A stretch of DNA of 64,000 nt from Desulfamplus magnetovallimortis (GCF_900170035.1 NZ_LT828543.1:188010-252009), one strand, 5' to 3'; positions 36,875-46,868 are shown, numbered from the stretch's first letter. Notes: a model not told the origin generated them from the sequence alone. Program-made: numbers and translations.

Positions 36875-39169
36875 ATGGCAAAAAAAACACTTGCAACCTA
36901 TCAAAGTGAGAATGCTTTGCCAGCCATTTTGATACTTTCTGCAATTTTCCTGTGTAATTATCACAGTTATCTGCTTTTTCACAGTTTTGCAGAACTGTTC
37001 AGTATCGTGATTGCCTGCGGTACTTTCATGATTGCCTGGAATATGAAGGAGTTTGTTATTAATAACTTTATCATATTTCTTGGAACAGCTTATATTTTCA
37101 TTGCTGTTTTCGACATGCTTCATATGCTTGCCTACAAAGGTATGGGGGTGTTTCAGGTAAGCAGTGCCAATCTATCTGTTCAGGTCTGGATTGCGGCACG
37201 ATATATGGAGAGCTTAAGCCTGCTTGCAGCAACCTTTTTTATAAAAAGAAAACTTAACACCAATATTTTGTTTTTGGCTTACTTGCTGTGCAGTATCATT
37301 TTGCTTGGGGCAATTTTTTACTGGGATTTTTTTCCGGACTGTTTTGTTGAGGATATGGGTTTAACCTCTTTCAAAAAATACAGTGAATATCTCATATCGT
37401 TTATACTTTTTGTTTCGCTGTATCTTTTTCATAAGCTGCGCCATGAATTTGATGTTGTATTTATCAAGTATATCTCCTGGGCAGTTATTGTAACTATTGT
37501 TGCTGAGATAATGTTTACAATCTATATTGATGTCTATGGAATGTTTAATCTTATAGGACATTTGCTTAAAATAATATCTTTTTATCTTGTTTACAAGGCA
37601 ATTACCCATACAGGATTAAAAAATTTTTATAATCGAATGTTTATGGAGATAAGTGAAAAGGAAAACCGTTACCGGCAGTTGCTTCAGACAACCAGGGATG
37701 GTTTCTGGATACTTGATGAATCAGGGAAAGTTGTGGATGTAAATGAGGCATATTGCCGTATGTCAGGATATACAAAGGATGAACTTTTGCAGTTGAGTAT
37801 AAATGATCTTGACGCACAGGAAAAATCTGAAGAGACTCTGAAAAGAACAGAGCGTATCATTGAAAAGGGATCCGATCTTTTTGAGGCCAGGCATAAAAGA
37901 AAAGACGGATCTGTTTTTGATGTCGAAGTGTCGGTGACATATTTTAATAGAAAGCGTCATAGCTTTGTCTGTTTTTCCAGGGATATTACCGAAAGCAAAA
38001 TGGCAATCAAGGAGAGGGAGAGGCTGCAATCCCAGTTGATACAGGCACAGAAAATGGAATCTGTGGGGCGACTTGCTGGGGGTGTTGCCCACGATTTCAA
38101 TAATATGCTGGGGGTAATCCTTGGTCATACAGAGATGATGAAGGAGCAGGCAGGCCAGGCTCATCCATTTTTTGAAGGGCTTGTGGAAATCGAAAAGGCT
38201 GCTACGCGTTCTGCTGATCTTACCAGACAGTTGCTTGCTTTTGCCCGTAAACAGACCATCTCTCCTAAGGTGCTTGACCTTAATGAAACCATTGAAAATA
38301 TACTGACAATGCTCAGGCGACTTATTGGTGAAGATATTGATCTTGAATGGCATCCCCATGAAAAACTCTGGATGGTCAACATAGATCCATCCCAGATTGA
38401 TCAGATACTTGCAAATCTTTGTGTCAATGCAAGGGATGCTATATCAGATACAGGTAAGGTGACTATTGAAACTGGCACTGTTGTTTTTGATGAAGACTAT
38501 TGCTCCCATCACAGAGGCTTTATACCAGGTGAATATGTACTTATGGCCTTAAGTGATAATGGCTGCGGCATGCAACAGGAGACCTTGACCAGAATTTTTG
38601 AACCTTTTTTTACAACAAAAGGTTTGGGTAAAGGGACAGGTCTTGGGCTTGCAACTGTTTACGGCATTGTAAAACAGAACGAAGGATTTATAAATGTTTA
38701 TAGTGAGCCTGGAGAAGGGACAATTTTCAAAATTTATCTGCCAAGGCACATTGGAAAGCCATCAATTAAGGATAGCAGAGTCATTGAATCACCGGAAAAG
38801 GGTAATGAAACAATTTTGCTTGTTGAAGATGACCCATCTATTCTGAAGATAACTTTAATGATGTTACAGCGTCTGGGTTACTCAATTCTCCCTGCATCCA
38901 CTCCTGGGGAAGCCATAACTCTTGCAAGGGAGCATATGGGAAAGATTGATCTTATGATAACTGATGTTGTCATGCCTGAAATGAACGGCCGTGATCTTTC
39001 ACAGAAGATTCTTTCCCTTTATCCTGACCTTAAATGCCTGTTTATGTCGGGTTATACAGCCAATGTCATAGCCCACCACGGGGTGCTTGAAGAAGGGGTG
39101 CATTTTATACAGAAACCTTTTTCCATGAATGATCTTGCAAGTACCATCAAAAATGTCATTCATGGATAA
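36875..39169 (+). CDS. MASE3-PAS hybrid histidine kinase with C-terminal receiver
   Basis: 764 residues. A MASE3-like membrane sensor with several hydrophobic helices (about 18-245; contains the [14 protein letters not shown] segment) is followed by a PAS domain (about 262-385; [20 protein letters not shown]), an H-box of the [17 protein letters not shown] type, a HATPase ([14 protein letters not shown]) and a C-terminal receiver ([24 protein letters not shown]). MASE3 is a predicted sensor of small diffusible or membrane-located signals; its ligand is unknown. A C-terminal receiver on this kinase type often damps or relays signalling. No cognate regulator is adjacent. Confidence 0.9.
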   Translation: MAKKTLATYQSENALPAILILSAIFLCNYHSYLLFHSFAELFSIVIACGTFMIAWNMKEFVINNFIIFLGTAYIFIAVFDMLHMLAYKGMGVFQVSSANLSVQVWIAARYMESLSLLAATFFIKRKLNTNILFLAYLLCSIILLGAIFYWDFFPDCFVEDMGLTSFKKYSEYLISFILFVSLYLFHKLRHEFDVVFIKYISWAVIVTIVAEIMFTIYIDVYGMFNLIGHLLKIISFYLVYKAITHTGLKNFYNRMFMEISEKENRYRQLLQTTRDGFWILDESGKVVDVNEAYCRMSGYTKDELLQLSINDLDAQEKSEETLKRTERIIEKGSDLFEARHKRKDGSVFDVEVSVTYFNRKRHSFVCFSRDITESKMAIKERERLQSQLIQAQKMESVGRLAGGVAHDFNNMLGVILGHTEMMKEQAGQAHPFFEGLVEIEKAATRSADLTRQLLAFARKQTISPKVLDLNETIENILTMLRRLIGEDIDLEWHPHEKLWMVNIDPSQIDQILANLCVNARDAISDTGKVTIETGTVVFDEDYCSHHRGFIPGEYVLMALSDNGCGMQQETLTRIFEPFFTTKGLGKGTGLGLATVYGIVKQNEGFINVYSEPGEGTIFKIYLPRHIGKPSIKDSRVIESPEKGNETILLVEDDPSILKITLMMLQRLGYSILPASTPGEAITLAREHMGKIDLMITDVVMPEMNGRDLSQKILSLYPDLKCLFMSGYTANVIAHHGVLEEGVHFIQKPFSMNDLASTIKNVIHG

Positions 39170-39187
39170 AGTTAAAAAAGGATGATA

Positions 39188-39275
39188 ACTTCATATCACT
39201 CTGAAATTATTTTACACTTCCGGGGAGCTGTTGCCGAAAAATAAGGCAATTTGACCAAAAAGTATAAAATACAAA
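39188..39275 (+). repeat. Partial family D element
   Basis: CTTCATATCACTCTGAAATT followed by ATTTTACACTTCC and, at the right, AAAAGTATAAAAT. Only parts of the usual arms are present. Confidence 0.6.
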
Positions 39276-39299
39276 AAGATTATTATCAAAAGGACAATA

Positions 39300-41207
39300 A
39301 TGACCAGTCTATATAATGATGTGTTGTATGAAAGCTATATCATCTCATATGGAAACAAAGTTGTAACAGCTTCTGAAGCAGCTTCAAAAATCAGCAATGG
39401 CAGCCGTATTTTCATAGGTTCTGGATGCGGTGAACCCCAGCAATTGATACATGCCATGGTAAGGGATGAGAATCTTCAGGATATTATGATCTATCAGATG
39501 CTCTCTTACACACTGGCAAAATATTTTCCGGAGCCGCATTTTTTCAAGCGCTTTTCAATAAAGCTCTTTTTTGTGACAATTCCCATGCAGCAGGCTGCAC
39601 TGGAAGGTAAAATAGACTATATCCCCACCTATCTTTCCCAGATTCCCAATTTTTTCAGAAACAATTTGATTACTATTGATACAGCACTGATTCAGATAAG
39701 CCCCCCTGATCGTTTTGGTGTTGCAAGTCTTGGTGTTTCAGTGGATGTGACACTTGAAGCAATAAAACATGCCAAAACAATTATTGCCCAGGTAAATCCC
39801 AGAATGCCAAGAACACACGGAGATGGTTTTATCCATGTAAATGATATCGACTATCTGGTTCCTTTTGAGGAAGAGCTATTGATCAACTCACCTGACTCCA
39901 TTGATGAAACCATTTCATCAAGGATTGCCCAGTACGTAAAAGAGCTTGTTGATGATGGCTCCACCCTTCAGGTGGGCTATGGATATCTACCCTATACGCT
40001 GCTTCGATATTTTGATGATAAAAATGATCTTGGTATTCATACACATATGATATCTGATGAATTTATATCTTTATTTGAAAAAGGTGTCATCAATAACAAG
40101 AAAAAGAATTTTATGACTGGAAGGGCAGTGGCGACATTCTGTATGGGCTCAAGAATTGCTTATGATTACATTGATAATAATATTCAATTCTATTTTGGCA
40201 CAGCGGATTTTGTAAACACACCGGCAATCATTGGAAGAAATGATAATTTTGTGTCTATCATATCTGGACTTGAGGTTGATCTTACCGGCCAGGTTTGTTC
40301 AGATTCAGTGGGAAGGCAGTTTTTCAGCGGTACCGGTGACCAGGTTAATTTTATAAGGGGAGCCAATCTTTCCAAAGGAGGCATATCAATTATTGCCATC
40401 CCTTCAACTGCGGTAAATGATAAAAATGAAATGATCTCCCGCATTGTCCCTACCCTTAGAAACGGAGCCGGTGTAGGTACGTTGAGATCTGATGTGAATT
40501 TTGTAGTGACTGAGTACGGAATTGCCCAGCTTAAAGGAAAGAGTATCTATCAGCGGGTTATAGAACTTACCCAGATTGCCCATCCCGATTTCAGGGAAGA
40601 GCTGATTGATGCTGCCAAAAAGAACCGTTATATATTTAAGGATCAGATGCCCCTTCCGGCTGAAGATCTGATTTTTCTTGAGGCTTATAAAAGCAGAATC
40701 AAGCTTGGAAGCGGCAAAATCATGTCAGTGCGACCTCTTTTGCCTTCAGACGAGATTGCCTATCGTAATTTTTTTTACTCATTGAAGCAGGAGACTGTGT
40801 TTTTAAGGTTTTTTCACTCCATAACGATTTTTTCCCGCAAGATGGCCCAGGAACATTGGGCAAACATGGATTACCGTAATTTTATATCACTTGTAGGAAG
40901 AGTTCGGAACAAGGCCAACAACGAAATAATGGCAATAGGAACATATGCCGAGTTTGAACCGCAATGGGCAGAAGTTGCCTTTGTTGTGAGGGAGGATTTC
41001 CAGGGTCAGGGCATTGCAGGATATCTTTTGAAGGAGCTTGAGAAAATTGCCATAAAAAACGGTTACAAGGGGTTTTACGCAATGGTGTTGAGTGAAAATG
41101 AGTCTATGATTCATGTTTTTAAAAAACATTATCCAGAAATCAAAATAAGCATGGCAGGAGAAGAAATTGAGCTGAGGATGCCCTTTGAAAGGACAATCCG
41201 TTCATAA
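39300..41207 (+). CDS. Acetyl-CoA hydrolase/CoA-transferase family protein fused to a GNAT domain
   Basis: 635 residues; AGGA precedes the ATG. Residues about 15-450 form a CoA-transferase family I/acetyl-CoA hydrolase-type unit (GSGCGEPQQLIHAM near the N-terminus, ISPPDRFGVASLGVSVD, the FYFGTADFVNTP region, VNFVVTEYGIAQLKGKS). Residues about 480-630 are a GNAT acetyltransferase with AEVAFVVREDFQGQGIAGYL covering the acetyl-CoA pyrophosphate loop (QGQGIA). The fusion occurs elsewhere in anaerobes and may link CoA-ester use to protein or small-molecule acylation. The true acyl substrate cannot be read from sequence. It is probably cytoplasmic. Confidence 0.87.
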   Translation: MTSLYNDVLYESYIISYGNKVVTASEAASKISNGSRIFIGSGCGEPQQLIHAMVRDENLQDIMIYQMLSYTLAKYFPEPHFFKRFSIKLFFVTIPMQQAALEGKIDYIPTYLSQIPNFFRNNLITIDTALIQISPPDRFGVASLGVSVDVTLEAIKHAKTIIAQVNPRMPRTHGDGFIHVNDIDYLVPFEEELLINSPDSIDETISSRIAQYVKELVDDGSTLQVGYGYLPYTLLRYFDDKNDLGIHTHMISDEFISLFEKGVINNKKKNFMTGRAVATFCMGSRIAYDYIDNNIQFYFGTADFVNTPAIIGRNDNFVSIISGLEVDLTGQVCSDSVGRQFFSGTGDQVNFIRGANLSKGGISIIAIPSTAVNDKNEMISRIVPTLRNGAGVGTLRSDVNFVVTEYGIAQLKGKSIYQRVIELTQIAHPDFREELIDAAKKNRYIFKDQMPLPAEDLIFLEAYKSRIKLGSGKIMSVRPLLPSDEIAYRNFFYSLKQETVFLRFFHSITIFSRKMAQEHWANMDYRNFISLVGRVRNKANNEIMAIGTYAEFEPQWAEVAFVVREDFQGQGIAGYLLKELEKIAIKNGYKGFYAMVLSENESMIHVFKKHYPEIKISMAGEEIELRMPFERTIRS

Positions 41208-41276
41208 TAATGGCCATGGGGCGCCGTGAATTACAAGAAAGTTATTTATCTGGAAATCTATATTTAAAGAGGTAAG

Positions 41277-42231
41277 ATGGAAATATTTTTTTCAATACTG
41301 GAATCTGTAGGTGTATTGCTTGGGCTTGGGCTTCTTGGTTTCTACATGATTGCAAGGCGGATGATGCCCGGCGATCTTCTTGGATTTTTATCACCCCTTG
41401 TTCTGGAAATTGCTCTTCCAAGTCTGATTTTTGTAAGTATCATTAAAAATTTTACATTCAGTGAATTTCCAGACTGGTGGATGATTCCGCTTTGGTGGAT
41501 TTTTTTCTCATTTATTGCAATTTGTCTTACTCTTGCCATGACATATGTAATGAAGCCTGACAATCCCAGAGAGTTTGCCATAAGCCTGTTTTATCAGAAC
41601 GGTATTTTTTTTCCGCTTGCCATTATAACAGGTCTTTATGGGAGTGACTCCTTCCATCTTGTGACACTCTTTCTTTTTATCTCCTTTCATCCTGCACTTT
41701 TCTTCAGTACCTACAGATTCTTTTTCAAGTCATCAGGGCAAGTTGAGGTTGGAGTGGACTGGAAAAAAATAATTCATCCAGTGCTTATAATGACGTTGAT
41801 TGCCTTTGCTATAAAACTTTTCGGCTTTCATGACATGGTTCCCGGGTTTTTAATTTCAGAACTCTCCATTCTTGGTGCAATGGCTTTGCCCCTTGTTATG
41901 ATCATACTTGGAGGTAATATTTTTGTGGATTTTCAAAAAAAAGGGGAGGTTTGAGGTGGTGGAAATTATAAAATTTGTCATAACAAAAAATTTTATATTT
42001 CCACTTGTTTTCCTGGGTATTTTGCTACTTATAAAGCCACCGTTTCATATTGCACTTATCATATTTCTTCAGAGTGCGGTTCCGCCAATTACTGCAATTC
42101 CAATTGTGACAAAACGCCTTGAAGGAAATTCATCAGTAACCAATCAGTTTATTGTTTCAAGTTATCTTATGCTTCTATTGTCAATCCCTGTGATGTTTTC
42201 TCTTTTTGCCAGATTTTTTAATGTCATTTAA
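41277..42231 (+). pseudogene. AEC-family (auxin efflux carrier-like) transporter, frameshifted
   Basis: Residues 1-225 in one frame (41277-41954) give the N-terminal two thirds of a membrane carrier (LLGLGLLGFYMIARRM, LVLEIALPSLIF, the SLFYQNGIFFPLAI region). The missing C-terminal membrane part (FEVVEIIKFVITKNFIFPLV... SAVPPITAIPIVTKRL) is encoded in the +1 frame up to 42231. The switch maps to a run of eight A at 41935-41942. Together the halves give about 317 residues, the normal AEC length. It could be a real inactivating mutation, transcriptional slippage on the A-run, or a sequencing error. The gene follows the CoA-transferase/GNAT gene by about 70 bp. Confidence 0.82.
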
Positions 42232-42234
42232 GCA

Positions 42235-42340
42235 GGTTTCATTTTCCGGTTTACAATTTCCTGATGCAGAGTCCCATTTTTCGGGAAACTCGCCCAAAAA
42301 GTGTAAAGTTCTTTTGATGATATATGAAGCATCCCGTCAT
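42235..42340. repeat. Partial family D element
   Basis: TTCATTTTCCGGTTTACAAT at the left and AAAAAGTGTAAAG, then ATATGAAGCATCCCG at the right. It overlaps the 3' end of the first GntR gene by a few bases. Confidence 0.6.
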
Positions 42341-42984
42341 TTATTGAATATCAGCTTGGAGAGGTTTTTGAGCGATGCATCATTGTGCTGCTTTATAAGA
42401 TCACTTGCCCACTCCACATCCATGATACGGATAGCATGGAAGAGTTGCTCATGCTCTTCTATGATATCGTAAATTCTGTCAATCTGAAGATATTCTATTC
42501 TGAATCTCAAAAAGATGTGCTGGTAAATATCTTTATACTTTTCAACAATATATGGATTGCCAGCCATTTCACATATGGTAGCATGGAAGTTCATATCAAG
42601 AACAAAAAGTGAACGGCTTACCCTGTTTTTTACAGAGAGTGAATAAGCGTTTTTTTTTATTTCAAGGGCTTTAATCTTCTCTTCGTTGCAGTTTTCAATG
42701 GCTTTCCTTATTGTACCAACCTCAAGAATGTTTTTTAATTCATAAAGAGCGTCAGCCTCTTCATGGGTAAGCTTATGAACAGAATATCCCTGGTTGGGTA
42801 CAAAATCCAGATACCCCTCTTTTGCAAGAATGCTCAAGGCATTGTTTACAGGTGTTCTGCTTACTCCCAAAGCTTTTGCCAGATCAACAAAAACCAGTCT
42901 CTGCCCCGGCACAATATCGTAATTAAACATCATCTCTTTAATCTGGTCGTAAACGTGAAGGGTCAGGTTTCTATGTTCAGCCAT
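42337..42984 (-). CDS. GntR-family transcriptional regulator, FCD domain (paralog 1)
   Basis: 215 residues. The N-terminal winged helix contains LAKALGVSRTPVNNALSILA (recognition region about 34-53). The C-terminal FCD domain has the metal/ligand pattern LDMNFHATICEMAGN and EHEQLFHAI. FCD regulators usually bind organic acids and repress nearby catabolic or transport genes. It is closely related along its full length to the product at 43589-44236. TTACATGTAA-type palindromes lie upstream (43326-43347), consistent with autoregulation or cross-regulation. The effector is unknown. Confidence 0.92.
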   Translation of the reverse strand: MAEHRNLTLHVYDQIKEMMFNYDIVPGQRLVFVDLAKALGVSRTPVNNALSILAKEGYLDFVPNQGYSVHKLTHEEADALYELKNILEVGTIRKAIENCNEEKIKALEIKKNAYSLSVKNRVSRSLFVLDMNFHATICEMAGNPYIVEKYKDIYQHIFLRFRIEYLQIDRIYDIIEEHEQLFHAIRIMDVEWASDLIKQHNDASLKNLSKLIFNK

Positions 42985-43052
42985 TTGGGTCTCCTCATCA
43001 TGATTGATGATCTTCTGCTCAAGTGTTCAGCTACTGGTTTTTCTTTTTTGCC

Positions 43053-43310
43053 TTTTTAGGCATGCTCCATTTCCCAGTTTACATTTTCGACATCTTTTAC
43101 TTATCGGTTTACATTTTTTCTGAACCATGATTTTCATGATTAAGGGATTATCCTGATTTTCATCATGTTAATCCTTAAGTCGTTGCTCAAAATTTGGCAA
43201 GCTTCATTTCACAGTTTACACTTTCTGGAGAGAAAACTCTGATGTGCGGAAATCTCTCACAAAAAAGTGTAAAGTACTTTTGGGTTCAAATGAAGGATGC
43301 CCCTTTTTTA
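43053..43310. repeat. Compound family D elements
   Basis: GGCATGCTCCATTTCCCAGT, TTTACATTTT, GAACCATGATTTTCATGATT, then CATTTCACAGTTTACACTTTC and, at the right, AAAAAAGTGTAAAG and CAAATGAAGGATGCCCC. The arms suggest two overlapping or nested copies. Confidence 0.65.
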
Positions 43311-43325
43311 CATGATAATTAAAAA

Positions 43326-43347
43326 TAACATGTTAAATTACATGTAA
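43326..43347. promoter_or_regulatory. Paired palindromes, likely GntR-type operator
   Basis: TAACATGTTA (43326-43335) and TTACATGTAA (43338-43347), centres 12 bp apart. The second is identical to the palindrome at 44432-44441. It lies 340 bp upstream of the first GntR start, with repeat DNA between. Assignment to the local GntR proteins is inference. Confidence 0.6.
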
Positions 43348-43397
43348 TATGATTCAATTGCAAGCAGATTTTTTATAAGAAAGCCGGCATGATTCAT

Positions 43398-43490
43398 GAT
43401 TACTTTACACTTTCTGTAGCTAATCTCGGGTTTTAAGGGTCTTTCTAAAAAAAAGTGAAAAGTATTTTTATGGGATATGAAGGTTGCCGA
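43398..43490. repeat. Degenerate family D element
   Basis: TTACTTTACACTTTCTG, then AAAAAAAAGTGAAAAGT and GGATATGAAGGTTGCCG. It abuts a family B unit on its right. Confidence 0.6.
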
Positions 43491-43566
43491 AAAGCCCCCC
43501 ATTTTTTAAGGCTCTTGAGGACTTTCATGCTCCGTTGTGGCAGATTGACTTGCCATGGCCGTTATT
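43489..43566 (+). repeat. Family B element, single unit
   Basis: GAAAAGCCCCCC to GGACTTTCATGC, CGTTGT, GGCA-GATTGACT-TGCC, CATGGCCGTTAT. It ends 22 bp before the stop of the second GntR gene. The gap 42985-43588 is otherwise made of the repeats and operator listed here. Confidence 0.75.
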
Positions 43567-43588
43567 TGAAACAAGGATTTGGCAAGCA

Positions 43589-44236
43589 CTATTTTTTAAA
43601 AATAATACTGAAGAGGTTGGATTTTGAATTTTCATAGTGGCTTTTGATAAGTTCTGTGGATTTTGCAACATCTTTTGAGGTGATGGCATTTAATAGATTA
43701 TCATGTTCTACAACGATCTCATCAATACGCTGCATTCTGAGATCTTCTACCCTGAATCTGAGAAATATTTTCTGGGATATTTCACGATACTGGGTAGAAA
43801 GAAATTCATTTTTTGCGATATCTACAATTGAACCGTGAAATTCCATATCCATAATGAAAAGTTCCCTTGAGACATGGCGTTTTATGGAGTTTTCATACTT
43901 TTTTTTAGCTTCGAGGATCTGTTTAATGCTATCTTGTGTCAAAGATCGTATTGCCTTGCCAATGATCCCAAGTTCAAGAATTTCTCTTATTTCATAAAGG
44001 GACTCTGCCTCAACTCTTGTCAGCTTGTGCACCCAGTACCCTTGATGGGGCACAAAATCAAGGTAACCTTCCTTGGCAAGTATGCTTAAAGCATTGTTAA
44101 CAGGCGTCCTGCTGACATTGAGCTGCTTTGCCAGATCAATGAAGACAAGTCTCTGACCTGGTACAATTTCATAATTAAACATCATTTTTTTTATGCTGTC
44201 ATAGGCAGCAAGCGTAAGATTCTTTGTCTCTTTCAA
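43589..44236 (-). CDS. GntR-family transcriptional regulator, FCD domain (paralog 2)
   Basis: 215 residues, the same length and layout as the protein at 42337-42984, with winged helix LAKQLNVSRTPVNNALSILA and FCD motifs MDMEFHGSIVDIAKNEF and VEHDNLLNAI. In the first histidine-bearing motif and the hinge the two paralogs are easily aligned; the effector pockets differ. It is divergent from fmdE, with a promoter and TTACATGTAA palindrome between them (44417-44444), so it is the prime candidate repressor of that promoter. The tandem duplication suggests related ligands or heterodimers. Confidence 0.92.
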   Translation of the reverse strand: MKETKNLTLAAYDSIKKMMFNYEIVPGQRLVFIDLAKQLNVSRTPVNNALSILAKEGYLDFVPHQGYWVHKLTRVEAESLYEIREILELGIIGKAIRSLTQDSIKQILEAKKKYENSIKRHVSRELFIMDMEFHGSIVDIAKNEFLSTQYREISQKIFLRFRVEDLRMQRIDEIVVEHDNLLNAITSKDVAKSTELIKSHYENSKSNLFSIIFKK

Positions 44237-44416
44237 TTTTGTGCACTCAAATTTTCATAAATATTGAATCTTTAAAGTTTTGTTGCCAAATTATATGGCA
44301 CCTCATTAAAAACTACGATTGATTATCACGTTAAAAGTGTAATATCAAGTTTTAAAAGGGAAAACAGGAAAGAGCTAAAAAACTCCAATATGCATCTGTG
44401 ATTTGAAAAAATAAAA

Positions 44417-44444
44417 TTGACAACGGGCTTATTACATGTAATAT
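44417..44444 (+). promoter_or_regulatory. Promoter of fmdE with overlapping GntR-type palindrome
   Basis: TTGACA (44417-44422), a 16-bp spacer and TAATAT (44439-44444). The perfect palindrome TTACATGTAA (44432-44441) covers the spacer and the start of the -10, so a bound repressor would block RNA polymerase. It lies about 130 bp upstream of the fmdE-like start and 180 bp from the divergent GntR start. Which regulator binds is inference. The rest of 44237-44571 holds no gene. Confidence 0.65.
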
Positions 44445-44571
44445 GTCGTTAAATAATGAATGTAATATAATATCGTATGAAGTGTGCCAGCAAATTGGCA
44501 TCTCTTGTATTCTCCGATTTAGCTTATAATGACAGATTGTGCCATTTTATGGCGTAAAAGGAGCCAGCATC

Positions 44572-45171
44572 ATGAAGGATTTTAACACGCTGTTGTCGGA
44601 ATCTGTGGAAAAACACGGGCACCTTTGTGCAGGACAGGTGATAGGTGTTCGTATGGCAATGCTTGGGTGCCGTCTTATCGGCATTGATGAGCCAAAATCT
44701 GATAAATGCCGGAAAAAATTTTTGGTATATGTGGAAATAGATCGCTGTGCCACTGATGCAATTGAGAGTGTAACCGGATGTCGGTTGGGCAAGCGTACAT
44801 TGAAATTTAAGGATTTTGGAATAAATGCCGCTACATTTATAAATCTTAATACCAAAGATGCCTACAGGATAGTTTCAACCGAGGAATCAAGGGAACTTGT
44901 TGAAAAATATGCTCCTGATGAGACAAATCGTTATCAGCAGCAGATGAAGGGCTATATGCGGATGCCGGATAAAGAACTTTTTGATGTTAAAAGGGTAACT
45001 GTAAATCTTCCGGATTACGATATGCCAGGTCCTCCCAGGAGTCACGCTTCATGCAGCAGATGCAATCAGGTTGTCAGGGACGGCAAAGAGATAGTAAAGA
45101 AAGATGAGGTGCTTTGTCCTATTTGCGCCGGAGAGGGTTATTTTGAAATAGTTGAAGCCATTCAGGTATGA
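44572..45171 (+). CDS. FmdE-family protein with C-terminal zinc ribbon
   Basis: 199 residues from ATG 44572, chosen because AAAGGAG (44557-44563) sits 8 nt upstream; an ATG at 44539 would add 11 residues. The FmdE/PF02663 domain is recognised by HGHLCAGQVIGVRMAMLGC, VEIDRCATDAIESVTGCRLG and FKDFGINAATFIN. The C-terminus is a zinc ribbon (CSRCNQ ... CPICAGEGYF). FmdE proteins are named for formylmethanofuran dehydrogenase, but in sulfate reducers they occur without that enzyme, often near molybdopterin genes, as here. A role in molybdenum or tungsten enzyme maturation is plausible but unproven. Confidence 0.9.
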   Translation: MKDFNTLLSESVEKHGHLCAGQVIGVRMAMLGCRLIGIDEPKSDKCRKKFLVYVEIDRCATDAIESVTGCRLGKRTLKFKDFGINAATFINLNTKDAYRIVSTEESRELVEKYAPDETNRYQQQMKGYMRMPDKELFDVKRVTVNLPDYDMPGPPRSHASCSRCNQVVRDGKEIVKKDEVLCPICAGEGYFEIVEAIQV

Positions 45172-45179
45172 TTTATATA

Positions 45180-45353
45180 CTCAAAATCGACATCTTATTG
45201 CTTTTTTAGAAGTTATTGCAGTTGTCTGAACCAGGATAACCAGGATGGGTAGGATGCTCAGGATAGATAATCCTGCCTTATCTTGTTAATCTTGGGAATC
45301 CTGATTCAGACAGTGTTGACAAGGCTTACAAGATCATAGGTGTCGATTTTGAG
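45180..45353 (+). repeat. Family A fold-back repeat, full copy
   Basis: CTCAAAATCGACATC to GGTGTCGATTTTGAG with the AGGAT/ATCCT core. It begins 8 bp after the fmdE stop and abuts family B units at 45354. Confidence 0.92.
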
Positions 45354-45600
45354 TATATAACGTACATGGCGGATTACCGCCACAATCGAAGGGATGAAAG
45401 TCATTTTCAAAACAGGCTGTTACCAAGACTTTCATATAAACGTACATGGCTGATGACCGCCACAATCGAAGAGATGAAAGTCGTTTTAAAAACAGGATGT
45501 TACCGAGACTTTCATATAAAAAAACCAACATGACGCTTCACCGCCACAGCAGAAGCGATGATAGTTGTTTAAAAACAGTAATTTATAGAGATTTTGATAG
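45354..45600 (-). repeat. Family B elements, two clear units and a degenerate third
   Basis: Reverse orientation. Units at about 45354-45438 and 45438-45518 each read ACGTACATGGC, hairpin, CCACAATCGA, GAAAGTC...GACTTTCATATA. The third (to about 45600) keeps only the layout. The second unit has one mismatch in the distal stem (GGCTG against CCGCC). It fills the gap before the molybdopterin-binding gene. Confidence 0.85.
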
Positions 45601-45650
45601 AACAAATTGCAACTGCCATGACTTGAAGGGCACAAAGCAGAATAGGTGAA

Positions 45651-46682
45651 ATGATGATTCAAATCGTAAATATTGAAGATGCCGTTGGTTATCCCCTGGC
45701 CCATGATATTACTGAAATACGTGCCGGAGAATTCAAGGGACCTGCCTTTCAGAAAGGACATATGCTGACCTGCCGAGATCTGGATCACTTAAGGCGCCTT
45801 GGAAAGGATCACCTTTATATCATAAGCCCTGAAACCGGCGAAATGCACGAAGATGATGCAGCAGAAGTCATTGCCAATGCTCTTTGCGGAGAGGGGGTCA
45901 GTTGGGATGAAGCCCCCCGTGAAGGCAAGATTTCCATTAAAGCAACCTGTGACGGACTTCTCAAGGTGGATGTGGATGTTCTCAACAGCTTTAATGGCTT
46001 TGGTGATGTCATGTGTGCAACCCGCCACAGCAACACAATTGTTAAAAAGGGTGATCAGGTGGCTGCAACCAGGGCAATTCCTCTGCTTATTGCAAAAAAT
46101 ATTGTTGATTCTGCTGTGGCTGTTGCAAACTCTTCAAGGGAGTCTGTGCTTCAGGTTAAACCCATGTTTAAAGCCAGAGCAGGAGTTCTGATAACCGGCA
46201 GTGAGGTCTATTACGGCAGAATTGAAGATAAATTTGAGTCGGTGATCAGGAAAAAGGTTACAGCCCTGAAAGGAGAGGTGATGGATGTTGCATTTCTCCC
46301 TGATGATGATACTATGATTGCAGAGGCAGCTTTAAGGATGGTTGAAAAAGGGGTAAATGTTCTTATTACAACGGGCGGCATGTCCGTGGATCCCGATGAC
46401 AGAACCAGATTTGCATTAAAACAGGCAGGCGCAACAAATATTCTTTATGGGTCACCTGTGCTGCCAGGTGCCATGTTTATGGTCTCTGCATTAAAAGGTG
46501 TTCCTGTTCTTGGAATTCCGGCATGTGGTCTTTTTGCAAAAACCACCATGTTTGATTTAATCTACCCAAGAATTCTTGCTGGAGACAAAATTACAAGAGC
46601 TGACATTGCTGCAACAGGTCATGGCGGACTCTGCCTGAAATGCAGACAATGTACTTTCCCTGATTGCGCATTTGGCAAATGA
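45651..46682 (+). CDS. Molybdopterin-binding (MoCF domain) protein with C-terminal Cys cluster
   Basis: 343 residues. A short N-terminal MoeA-like segment (VGYPLAHDITEI) is followed by a middle domain and a MoCF/MogA-type molybdopterin-binding domain (about 170-310; GVLITGSEVYYGRI, LITTGGMSVDPDD, VLPGAMFMV, PVLGIPACGLF). The last 20 residues hold CLKCRQCTFPDCAFGK, a possible metal or FeS site. Similar MoeA-related proteins accompany FmdE and are thought to handle molybdopterin. ATG 45654 immediately follows ATG 45651 and gives slightly better spacing to AGGTGA (45644-45649). It lies between fmdE and moeA in one direction. Confidence 0.88.
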   Translation: MMIQIVNIEDAVGYPLAHDITEIRAGEFKGPAFQKGHMLTCRDLDHLRRLGKDHLYIISPETGEMHEDDAAEVIANALCGEGVSWDEAPREGKISIKATCDGLLKVDVDVLNSFNGFGDVMCATRHSNTIVKKGDQVAATRAIPLLIAKNIVDSAVAVANSSRESVLQVKPMFKARAGVLITGSEVYYGRIEDKFESVIRKKVTALKGEVMDVAFLPDDDTMIAEAALRMVEKGVNVLITTGGMSVDPDDRTRFALKQAGATNILYGSPVLPGAMFMVSALKGVPVLGIPACGLFAKTTMFDLIYPRILAGDKITRADIAATGHGGLCLKCRQCTFPDCAFGK

Positions 46683-46840
46683 AGGAGCCCTTAATATGGC
46701 ATTCTTCACTCCTTAGTTGACAACTGCATGGGCACCATCTTTCTATTTTCTGAAATCAAGCTTCAATAGGTGGCAATTACTTTTGGGTGCATATGAAGAA
46801 TAGTGCATTGTCAAAGCTAAAAATTAGGGTTCGTTTAATT

Positions 46841-46868
46841 GTAGAGACAAGGCATTCCTTGTCTCTAC
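46841..46868. repeat. Perfect 12-bp hairpin
   Basis: GTAGAGACAAGG and CCTTGTCTCTAC around a CATT loop, 65 bp upstream of moeA. There is no T-tract. Hairpins of this GTAGAGACAAGG type recur in other genomes as small repeats; only one is seen here. A weak family D-like half (TTGGGTGCATATGAAGAA) lies at about 46784-46801. No gene is seen in 46683-46933. Confidence 0.7.
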
